From Flaccisagitta enflata (Eukaryota; Chaetognatha; Sagittoidea; Aphragmophora), in NCBI GenBank assembly GCA_965153355.1, contig OZ231127.1, positions 64,728,001 through 64,792,000 of the forward strand: a stretch of 64,000 nt of DNA, in the 5' to 3' direction. The notes beneath the pieces were generated by a model. It was not told the origin of the DNA. It saw nothing but the letters and a program-made list of their open reading frames with translations, and made no database searches. Each line of letters begins with the position of its first letter. Within the stretch, counting starts at the first letter, position 1. Positions 40,838 to 64,000 of this stretch are shown here, piece after piece. The translations under genes and the position numbers were made by a program.

Positions 40838-43692
40838 AGCTCTTTTTTTTCGCGTTTCTCTCTACATTAATCTTCGCTTCATCACTTCCATACTCAAGAG
40901 ATGTCACTGTGGCAACACACAATCTTCATGGTTTCTCAGGTTCATCCCAGTATCTGAAAGACTGTTTAAAGACATATGGTGGCATTTGGATGCTCCAAGA
41001 GCATTGACTCAGTGAGCGACAGTTACACCAGTTGCATACACTTGATGTGCAGTTTGTTGCGCGATCAGGTATGGAGGATTCCCTATCTTCTGGCATCTAC
41101 AGAGGCCGCCCTTTTGGAGGTGTAGCCATATGTTGGTCACCAGATCTTGACCACGCAATTAAGCCTATATCAAATTTCAAGCACAAACGCGTTGTTGCAG
41201 TTGAGCTTAAAACGGTAGAATTTGACATCATTCTTATCTCGGTGTATATGCCTTTCTTCAATACAAGAAATCGCGAGCAATGCATGGATGAGACCACTGA
41301 TGCAATGTCAATGATTGAATTGTTGATTGAAGGCCATCCAAATCATAAAGTTATCATTGGCGGTGATTTGAACACCGAACTGAAAGACTCATCACCGTTT
41401 GATCGATTTTGGCATGAACATATGTCTAAGAATCAATTTGCATATTGTGACGCTTACGTTGGAGCCCCAAACTACACATATCGCCATGAGTCATTGGATC
41501 AACAAAAGTTCAATGATCACTTTATTATAAGTCACGACTTGTTTGACAATAATCGGTCTCATTGTCATCAAATTTTAGATGATGGTGACAACAACTCTGA
41601 TCACCTACCTCTACTAATGACAGCCTCCTTTCAAGTTCAGACGATTAATACAGTCGAGACGGAAACCAATGTTTCGCGATCCTTAAACTGGAAAAAAATC
41701 TCTTCCGAGGACAAGGCCAATTACTCTACGACCTTGGAAAACTTACTTTCACAACGAACGTCGCCGCTATCTGTCTCATTCTGTGACAAGGCCTGTGGAT
41801 GCGCGGACGAGAATTGTTTGAATGACATTCAAAATGAGTTTGACGAAATTCAATTCTGCATGACAGAGGCATCTAAATGTCTTCCAAGGATGACGCCTGG
41901 AGCAGAAAAGGATTGGTGGTCATCAGACTTGACTAAGATTCGCAATCAGAATATATCCATCCAAAATCTCTGGATCCAAGAAGGTTGTCCGAGACAAGGC
42001 TTTACATATCATGAAAGATTACGCGTCAGAGCCACCTACAAGCTCATGATTCGTCAAGCCAAAAAAGCTCCAAAACAGGAAGCTTGGAATCGTCTCCACG
42101 ATGCCATGGTCTCTGATGACACAAACACGTTTTGGAAATCCTGGCAAAATTTATATGGAAATAAAAAGTCTCAATTTGCTACAGTTGTCGACGGCCATTC
42201 ATCAAAAGAAGGCATTGCAGAAGCATTTAAGCAAACTTTTCAGAAAAATTCACAACCCAACAATCAGGCCAAAGTTGAAGAATTGAATGAGAATTTCAAT
42301 AAAAAGTATGAAGCTTTTGTTCACAACCACTCGCAGAATTGTGATTGCAAAAAGTTCAAAGTCTCCTTAGACACAACAATTGACGCCACCCTAAGTATGA
42401 AATTGGGCAAGTGCCCGGATGATGATGGAGTTCAAGCAGAGCATTTTTTGAATGGTCCACTTAATCTCTTTCTCAGAATAACGTCTCTCTTCAACTACAT
42501 GATTTCACACTCTTTTGTTCCCAAGCAATTTCGCTTTGGCACAGTGATTCCCATTATAAAGGACAAAAATGGCAGTGCCAGTGATGTCTCGAACTACAGA
42601 GGCATAACAATTTCGCCAATTCTTTCGAAGTTATTTGAACGAGTTCTAAGGGATCTATTCTCCTGTCATCTGACCACATCATCCTATCAGTTTGGATTCA
42701 AAAGCAAGAATTCAACATCTCATGCGTTATACTGTCTTAAAGAGACCATCAACTACTACGTCGATCATGGTAGCCGGACTTATTGCTCGTTTCTCGACGC
42801 GTCGAAAGCGTTTGACCAACTTGTTCATTCGGGTCTGTTTACAAAGCTCATCGATCGTGGAACTCCAAAGTGTCTTCTCGATATTCTAATCACTTGGTAT
42901 GACGGGCTCCAATGTCGTATCAAGTGGGACGGATTCATTGGCGACTGGTACAATATAGCGGCTGGAGTCAGACAAGGAGGCGTTCTCTCTCCTGATCTAT
43001 ACAGCATCTATGTAGATGAACTCATCAGCATATTGCGGTCAAGTGGCATTGGCTGTTACGTTTCCAACGTCTTTGCGGCATGCCTATTCTACGCTGACGA
43101 CATGTGTATTATGTCGCCGTCTCTAAAGGGTCTCCAGCGTTTACTCGATCTTTGCGGTGATTACTGCTCAAAGTGGGATATATGCTTAAATGCAAAGAAA
43201 ACAAAGAACATGTACTTCGGCAAACGCATTCCCATAACATTCAAACCTTCTCTCAATGGCGTAGAGATTCAATGGGTAGATGAATGGAAGTATCTCGGCG
43301 TCGTTTTAAAGACCGGGCTTCGATTTGGATGCTCAGTGACAGATCGAGTAAAAACCTTCTACCGATCTCTCAATTCCATCCTACGAATCGAAGGGAGATC
43401 GGACGACATGGTTCTGCTGAGACTGATCGAGGCGCATTGTGTCCCAATACTCAGTTACGCGATTGAAGTGACACACGTTGCAAACCGGGACGAGAATCGC
43501 TCTCTGCGTGTTGCTTACAACGCCATCTTCCGCAAGATATTTGGATACCGCCTTTTCGAAAGCGTTAGCAATCTTCAGAAATCCCTTGGCCGCAAGACTT
43601 GGGAAGAGTTGGTTGATAGTAGACGAGATGGATTTCATCGTAGAATCCTAGACTCGGAACAAGGTTCACTTGTTCACTCTCTGCGGCACTAA
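40824..43692 (+). pseudogene. LINE ORF2 (endonuclease-reverse transcriptase), interrupted
   Basis: The endonuclease frame is open from 40822 but has no ATG of its own. An ATG at 40824 overlaps the ORF1 stop but is in another frame and meets a run of eight Ts at 40843-40850. An in-frame TGA at 41005-41007 falls straight after the catalytic Glu region (WMLQEH), where family members normally have Trp. Downstream, 886 codons are open. They contain GGDLN and SDHLPLL of the endonuclease, then RT motifs SFLDASKAFDQL, GVRQGGVLSP and the catalytic FYADD (YADD codons 43090-43101). The element is probably inactive but recent, since the long frame survives. Confidence 0.82.
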
Positions 43693-43697
43693 TATGG

Positions 43698-43701
<4 letters not shown>

Positions 43702-43780
<79 letters not shown>
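43702..43780. repeat. (CT)n microsatellite in LINE 3' region
   Basis: About 38 CT units with one interruption, starting 9 nt after the ORF2 stop. Confidence 0.93.
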
Positions 43781-44087
43781 GCTTTCGTTTGCTTTTTATT
43801 CACGTAATTTCTTTTTATTGTAATTTCGTTATTTGTCGCTGTGTTACCCACTACACTTTTGTGTGAATAAATGTCATATATATAAATGTGTTGGAAGATT
43901 TTGACTGATTTTGACAAGAAATATTTTCATGAGGAGACGGCATAAACTTTCTCATTTTTTCCCACATGAGTGGGAAGAAAACTGTCCTTCCCAAGTTGTT
44001 ATATAACTACCAAGCAACTGTAATGAATTGGGAATAAGGAACAGCCCCAAAAAGTGCGTGAATCCCTTGACAAGTAAGTTTGTTTCA

Positions 44088-44440
44088 ACAGTCAGTTTGG
44101 AACTTCCATTAAAATACAGTAGCATGATATCAATCAAAAGGAGAGATAAGGAGCCATTGGTTGACATTTGTAGAACAATTTATGCAAAACCCTGCTGGAA
44201 ATCACATATTTTAAAGTTACCTTTAAACTCAGACTCTTAGCCGTAATGTTACAAAATTGTAGCATTACAGCGGGCTGTAATTCTAACAACGCATTATTGA
44301 ATACAACATTTTATTTGTTACAGCCGGCTGTTACTTGAGCAACTGATTGTGGCATACAATATTTTGTTTTTGAATATTATGTTAGATCGAAGCCAGTGGT
44401 ATGATATATTTATACCTATAGCGTTTTGTCCACTGACTGT
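44088..44440. mobile_element. TIR MITE abutting gene C, related to 10826-11138
   Basis: The right end TTTTGTCCACTGACTGT, the TATACCTATAG segment and internal TTACAGCCGGCTGT palindromes match the copy at 10826-11138. The left end is degenerate: only ACAGTCAG is clear. Similarity between the upstream regions of genes B and C begins exactly where this element ends (GGACTTGTTTCG at 21855 and 44443). Confidence 0.6.
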
Positions 44441-44474
44441 TTGGACTTGTTTCGTTTCATAAAAGAATTTGAAT

Positions 44475-44482
44475 TATAAAAG
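44475..44482 (+). promoter_or_regulatory. TATA-box candidate of gene C
   Basis: TATAAAAG 35 nt before the gene C ATG, identical in spacing to gene B. The MITE boundary is 35 nt further upstream, so distal control sequences of the two genes must differ. Confidence 0.45.
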
Positions 44483-44516
44483 AGTTCTGAGAGAAGAAAT
44501 CTCTAAATTATGCAAG

Positions 44517-52151
<7,635 letters not shown>

Positions 52152-52180
52152 CGCAATCTCGACTTTATACCTCTGTTTTT

Positions 52181-52338
52181 AGTTGCGGACACGCAACTCT
52201 ATAAGAGGCTTTGTCCGTCCGTCCGTCGGTTCGTCGGTCCGTCCGTTGGTCCGTCAGCAAGAGTCAAAAAGTGGGAAAACGCGCATTTCCGCACCTGCCC
52301 GCCCGTCCGCAACTGGTGGCCGTGTATCCGGCCTTGTT
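52181..52338 (+). mobile_element. HINE/Helentron-like element just after gene C
   Basis: Left end AGTTGCGGACACGCAACTCT after Ts, (GTCC)n core, right end GTCCGCAACTGGTGGCC..CGGCCTTGTT. It starts 30 nt after the gene C stop and is therefore likely part of the 3' UTR. Confidence 0.78.
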
Positions 52339-52818
52339 AGAGTTTCAGTCCATATGTGTTCCATTGGGTTCGGCTTCTTTTCTCGTTTTAGGCAAACCAT
52401 GTCATTTTTAAATAACATGTACCGTGAAGCAGGAGAAACGGGATTCTCTTAAACTAGTACATGTACAACCCAATTCAACTCGCGTTGTTGAAATTCCTAA
52501 AAAGTACGACTCAAATGAACTATTCTCTTGCATCCTATTTTTTGTTGTATGATAAATCTATGTTCTTTGTTTTTCATACTTGGCTTTCTACGCTACTGCA
52601 TATCTGTTTAACAAATTCTAATCGAGATACTGATTTATATGTACAGTCTGTTTTAAAAATACGACGTGAGCGTGCTGGAGGTGTTTCTTTTTATGCATTC
52701 ACTGCAAGAGAGGCGTTAGGGGAATTCCAGTTATAGCAGTAAGCTATTAGGATTATATCTTTTAGTCTATCTATCTTTCCATCCGTGATTTATCTATTTA
52801 TCTATTTATCTTTCGGGC

Positions 52819-52872
<54 letters not shown>

Positions 52873-53101
52873 GTCTGTCTATTTATCTATCTACCTAGAT
52901 CTGTCTGTCAACTTTTCCGTCTTTTTTCTCCAGTGGAGACACCCGCAATAACTCTTGTGTTCGTTCCTGCCATGGTTTTGAATAATTTTTGGCTGGAAAC
53001 AAGCGCAGACGAATGACAACATGTAATGTATCTTATTTTGCAAAAAAAAGTATATATTTTTAGAGATGGGCGTGGGTATTTGTGGGAATGGCACGGGTGG
53101 G
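52339..53101. other. Region between genes C and D with (ATCT)n tract
   Basis: An ATCT microsatellite lies at about 52764-52900. The remaining sequence shows no gene. Confidence 0.55.
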
Positions 53102-53800
53102 TTGGGTGCTACACATAGCAAAAGTTGGGAGTATCCTTTAACCTTACTTGAATAATGTAAATGAGAAAAAATCATAAAGATAATCTTCTTTTTAGTCGCG
53201 TGTATGCGACTCTCCACCCTGCTTTGTCCGTCAGTCAGTTGGTCGGTTGCTTGGTCGGTCACACTTTACTTTTTTTTATTATTTTATTTCTTTGACCTTA
53301 TTGCTCCTGCCCAAATGGTCTGGTGACCTCAAATATAACCTCTGCCCACCCGCACGCGACTTCGGTAGCGGTGTATCCGGCCTTGTTTTCCAAACTTCCT
53401 TCATCTTCTGTTTTTGTTGTGGCCTTTAAGTTCCCACAGAAATCCTAGAAATCAGGAAATTCCTGTTTAGTTTTATTACTAAAAGGACAATTATTTTTTT
53501 TTGAAAATCATAGTGTTTGTAAGAATCGACTAAAATATCAGAACATAAGCTATGAAAGAGCTTACTGAAAGGCAGATTTATCATTCTATAAAGAGCAAAA
53601 ATTTGTAATAGCTAATTCAAAAAATGTCAGCATGTTTTTTTATCTCACTGCATTATGCAAATTTGGTCCTCCAAAACAATTGGTAAAAAACAGAAGTGAG
53701 ACGATTTTTCTATGAAAAATATAAGTTTAAAATTGGTCATTGTACATTAAGTAAAGAGGGTGAAACAAAATAACCATCTTCTGCTATGTGAAGCACCCAA
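53102..53800. mobile_element. MULE-like MITE, third copy, split by a HINE
   Basis: Ends TTGGGTGCTACACATAGCAA and its inverted partner, flanked by ACGGGTGGG (53093-53101) and ACAGGTGGG (53801-53809), a 9-bp duplication with one mismatch. It matches the intron 3 elements of genes B and C read from the opposite side, apart from the insertion at 53194-53387. Confidence 0.75.
53194..53387 (+). mobile_element. HINE/Helentron-like element nested in the MULE-like MITE
   Basis: Left end AGTCGCGTGTATGCGACTCT, right end GCACGCGACTTCGG..TGTATCCGGCCTTGTT. The MITE copies at 33380-33393 and in gene C retain the unbroken A/T run, so insertion was inside Ts with no added duplication. Confidence 0.78.
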
Positions 53801-53923
53801 ACAGGTGGGCAAGGGGTTTTGGGGGGATGACATAAGCGCGAGCAATGAACTAAACATGAACAGGATGGGAGGGAAAAAGAAATGGGCTAAAAAGACGTAA
53901 AAGAAAAATGAAATCTATGTAAT

Positions 53924-60504
<6,581 letters not shown>

Positions 60505-60567
60505 GATGATTATCTTTTTAACTAAATTCTTTTTGCATCCCTTTTTGTAGCTTTTTTGTAGATCTTT

Positions 60568-60659
<92 letters not shown>

Positions 60660-60879
60660 ATTGTTGTTGTTGTTGCTGTTTTTTTTTCGTTGTGGTTTTT
60701 GTTGTTATCGTTAATTTTGTTGTCTCTTTTCTATCTGTTGTTGTTATTTTTCGATGATTTTTTCGTTGGAACAGTTTCCGTTGGATTTTTCGTTGGGTTT
60801 TCCGTTGGGTTTACATCGGGCGTCTTGTTGTCTCATTTGATTTGCGAGTTTGTGTTTGCTGAGGCTGCACTACCCGCTG

Positions 60880-61837
60880 CACTGTGGGCTGCATTGTGCG
60901 CTAGGTGGCTCATTGGGGATTAACATTACATCTTTTCCATTACATTGTTCATTATGAAATATACAGAGTGAAAAACATTTTACTGCATATTTTCAGATGT
61001 CATGAAACTATTCATATCCAATATTGACTCAATTCTATTGGATTAAGAGCTCTATGAGTTTATAGTACAAAAGAAGAGAAATTTGAAAAAATAAAGTGAA
61101 AAATACTGCTAAACTCACTCACATTTGGTATTTGAATTGTCTAATGTTTTGACCAAATCTATCAAATTTTTGTCTTTGTTCAATAAGATTTCTTAATAAG
61201 GAGCTCAAAAAAATCATTTTTTTGCTCATTTAGCTCATTTTGCTCATTTTTCTTTCAATCAAGTATAGATTTTTACTTTCATCCACATAATTACTTGTCC
61301 ATTTTAGGCCAAGAAAATCGCAATTTGGACGTCGAAGGCCCGCTTGAGCCATAGCATTCTGAATTCAGGAGCCCTTGAACTACATTTTGGCATAGGTCGC
61401 TCATTGTGCATCCCTGTGCGATTTTTTATATTTATAGGGTAATAAAACCATGCAAATTAGGTCAAATATGTATTAATAGTAGACTAATTTAAAAGTGCTA
61501 ATAATGTAAAAAATAATGATTTTTAAAAATTTTCCAGACATTTAAACATTAATGAAGGAATCCAATCCAATATTGAAGATATCGTGAGCTTTTTGTAATC
61601 TTAACAGAAAATCCAAAAAATTCATTGATTTTTCTTGAAATTTAGCATTTTTCATAGTAATGTCCATTTAGGTCGCCTTTTTTCACTCTAACTTGCCATA
61701 GACCCTGTCATATAGACCGGTAATATATGCTCAAATGCTAACATGACCATTCTACTTAGTTTGAGCCATATAGCAGAGATGAAAATTTTTACCCAAATAC
61801 CCAAAGAGCCATCTAGCGCAATCCGTGGCCCTTAGTG
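60880..61837. mobile_element. Candidate TIR element (958 bp)
   Basis: CACTGTGGGCTGC..GTGCGCTAGGTGGCTCATTG at the left resembles the reverse complement of the right end (GAGCCATCTAGCGCAATCCG..CCCTTAGTG). CGCTG flanks both sides, a possible 5-bp duplication. The TIRs are imperfect and no superfamily can be assigned. Confidence 0.42.
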
Positions 61838-62603
61838 CGCTGTACTGTGGGCTGCCAAAGCAATTTGTTTTCGTTTTGATCACGTTTTGATGTGTTTTCC
61901 TCTGTCCTTTGAGTCGAGGAGGAAAGAAGCAGAAAATGAAACTTGTTATTTCGGCTAATCCGTTTTTGGAGAAACGGTGTTACACAGAAAAGAGTAAAAG
62001 TAATCAACATGAAAAGTGTAAATCACGCAAATCACTTCATGGTTGATTAGACAGACTTTTGGTTCGTCAAAAAGAATGACGAGAAAAAAACAAAGGATGT
62101 CGCTAAGCGTCAAATGGTCAGCGGTACCCGTTGTATCCGCGCAAAAAGAATAATGTAGTAATACCTGTTTATCAATTATTGTCCCACTTTGCGAAAAGGT
62201 TCGTTTTTGTTCAACTGCAAGAGAGGGACGAAGTCTGGTAAATCACAGGAGGCATTTGGATATCCATCCATTATTTCCATCTGTTTGTCGCCAATCAGAT
62301 TGTCAGGACTTTTCCCCTCAGAGCCGCTGCCATGAAGTGACACTTCCAGTAATATTGGGACCATATTTATTAAACAGGTGTTAGTAAGAAGTTTTTCAGC
62401 GGCCCTGAAGAAGAAGCTTTGAAATTTGAGGCTGAGGTTGAAGACCCAAAACAGGGAATTGCAATTGAGCCTCATGGCTGAGATTTGAGCCTTGAGTTCG
62501 GAACTTAAAATTCCACATTGCGATTTAAACCTTGAGGCCAGAATTTGAGCCTTGAGTTTTGGTCTAAAAAGCAAAACGGAGATAGTCAGCGAAGAAAAAG
62601 AAA

Positions 62604-63194
62604 CTAGTCATCCAAGGATCGCACATGGTCAGCGGTACCCGATGCCCTGCTTGGAGTGATCAAGTGAAGTAGTGGAGAGAGAGCAGGGCAGCGGCCCCAA
62701 AGGGCCGATGTCCTGTAGGACACAGGGGGGAATTTCGAGACGTCCTGAGGTATACTAGGTCTGAGAAGATGGATAGAGGTCATTGAAGGCGGTTTTGAAG
62801 CCTGGAGGGCAAAATTAGGTTCTAAAGATAAAATTTGAGGCTTGAGGGGCAGGCTTGAGGCCCAGAGGACAAATTTGAGGCCTAAAGAGCTTATGTGAGG
62901 CCTGGAGGGTGGATTTGGGGTATGGAGGGCTAATTTGAGGTCTGGAGGGCAGATATGAGGTCTGGAATGCTGATTTAAGGTCTCAAGGGCTAAATTGAGG
63001 TCTAATAGGGCTTTTCAGCCTATTCTGATGGCTCAGAGGGCCAAAATCAGGCCTGAGAGAGCAAAATTGAGGCCCCCGATGGCCAAGGGGGGGGGGACGG
63101 ACGGACGGACGGACGGAAGGACGGACGGAAGGACGGACGTCTCGAAATTCCCCCCTGTGTCCTACAGGACATCGGCCCTTTGGGGCCGCTGCCC
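62604..63194 (+). mobile_element. Foldback minisatellite element (CTAGTCATCC family)
   Basis: Starts CTAGTCATCCAAGGATCGCA, arms GGGCAGCGGCCCCAAAGGGC and GGCCCTTTGGGGCCGCTGCC. The core is a GAGGTCTGGAGGGCAGATTT-like array, then (GGAC)n before the right arm. Nearly the same as the copy at 4866-5433 apart from the array. Confidence 0.75.
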
Positions 63195-64000
63195 AAAAAG
63201 GGTCATCGGCACCTTGCCCCTTCCCCTAGCCCCTGCTACTGCCCAAAAACAAAAATTGTTAGATTGTTAGTGGGTAACTGTAGGCCATCAATTATTTCAC
63301 TGCTTTGATGATACCCCACAACTTTTTTTTTTCAAGGAAAAACCGATCAACATCAAGAAGCATGTATTAATTCATATCTTTCATTGGAAATTTTGGCGAA
63401 GCATTTTAATGATTTATATTTTTCAGTGAACAAATGGAAGCCGATCAAGATCAGATTATTCCTTTTATATAATACGCTTAAATAAGCGATCAACACTTTT
63501 AATACGCTCCGAGCAACACAATCAAAAGAGGAGGATCATTTCATGAAATGGTTCAGGAAAGGCGTTTAAAAAGAAAATAATCAACTGTGGTGTTCCTTTT
63601 TTTCAAAAGGGTTTCTTTTTGTTTAATTGATTTTTAGTAGAGTGAAAATTGAAGCTAAAGTCCTTTTGTTTTTTTAATTTAATCTTCACTACTTTATAAA
63701 AAAAATCTCTTTTAATCTTTCGACTTTCGCAACTTTAAGATAAGAAATCATTTAGAAATAAGTTCGTGTGTGCGCGAAAGTTGCTTTATTAAAAAAATGT
63801 TAGAAATAATACTTTTTTCTTTTCTTTTCTTTCTTCCTCGTGTGAATTCTTTTCATTTTTAAAATCGCGGAAATGATAAAAGAGAGAGAAATCTTTAATT
63901 TTTCGGCTCATTGAAAAAGTCATTGGTATCAATTGGAGAGAGAGAGAGAGAAATCGCGGTTTTCTTGAAAATTAAAAGATCAAAACAGATCAAAACAGAT

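Larger units (their letters stand above)
39100..43890 (+). mobile_element. Non-LTR retrotransposon (LINE), two ORFs, EN plus RT, damaged copy
   Basis: ORF1 (39377-40837) is followed by an overlapping ORF2 with apurinic-endonuclease-like and reverse-transcriptase domains and no RNase H domain that I can see. A CT tract (43702-43780) and an AATAAA (43866-43871) lie in the 3' region. The layout suggests the Jockey/CR1/L2 group, but the clade cannot be fixed by eye. Both boundaries are approximate because I found no target duplication. It lies between genes B and C. Confidence 0.8.
60505..64000. other. Upstream flank of gene D and right-hand intergenic region
   Basis: Contains a TTG tract (60566-60690), a TIR element (60880-61837), a foldback remnant around 62110-62580, a complete foldback element (62604-63194), then AT-rich sequence to the end with a short GA run near 63938. 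No gene recognised and no clear gene D promoter. Confidence 0.55.

Overview
This is a eukaryotic, almost certainly metazoan, genomic window. The evidence is intron-split genes with GT-AG junctions whose phases match, receptor-like proteins with tyrosine-motif tails, a LINE retrotransposon, several families of non-autonomous DNA transposons, and very long CT, CA, TTG and AAC microsatellites. I cannot name the phylum; a marine invertebrate with a repeat-rich genome fits best. Most of the window is repeats and introns. The real coding content is four genes plus one damaged LINE.

The four genes form a cluster of single-pass membrane proteins, here called A to D. Gene A (+, exons between 757 and 16278, 781 aa), gene B (+, 21929-34557, 846 aa) and gene C (+, 44517-52151, 1018 aa) share one plan. 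They have a signal or hydrophobic N terminus, an ectodomain of tandem small beta-barrel-like modules resembling Tudor/Agenet/SH3-like folds, a juxtamembrane Pro-Cys-Ser, one transmembrane helix, and a long Gly/Pro/Gln-rich tail full of tyrosine motifs (YxxI/V/L and YDVP/YDIP). Gene D (-, 53924-60504, 694 aa) points at gene C tail to tail. It has a short Ser/Pro-rich ectodomain, a transmembrane helix, and the same kind of tyrosine motif in its tail. B and C are paralogs: their cytoplasmic exons and the intron between them are nearly identical, while the juxtamembrane ectodomain module has diverged strongly. That is the pattern expected of recognition receptors kept similar inside and different outside. 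No ligand or function can be read from the sequence.

Layout: 1-756, 5' flank with an (ATTC)n tract. 757-16278, gene A, whose first intron (11.7 kb) is filled by a nested palindrome at 4366-12004. 16279-21880, 3' flank and intergenic DNA with AAC/ATC, GA and CT tracts. 21887-34557, gene B, whose first intron holds two giant minisatellite-bearing elements and a second palindrome. 34558-39100, intergenic. 39100-43890, LINE. 44088-44440, a MITE abutting the start of gene C. 44475-52151, gene C. 52181-53800, small transposons. 53924-60504, gene D. 60505-64000, intergenic with a TIR element and a foldback element.

The mobile-element record is unusually readable. Because the palindromes and paralogs supply a second copy of many loci, several insertions can be compared with an empty site in the same window. 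This gives target-site information for a hAT-like element (8 bp), a MULE-like family (9 bp), two TA-flanked elements, and a Helentron/HINE-like family that inserts in T runs with no duplication.
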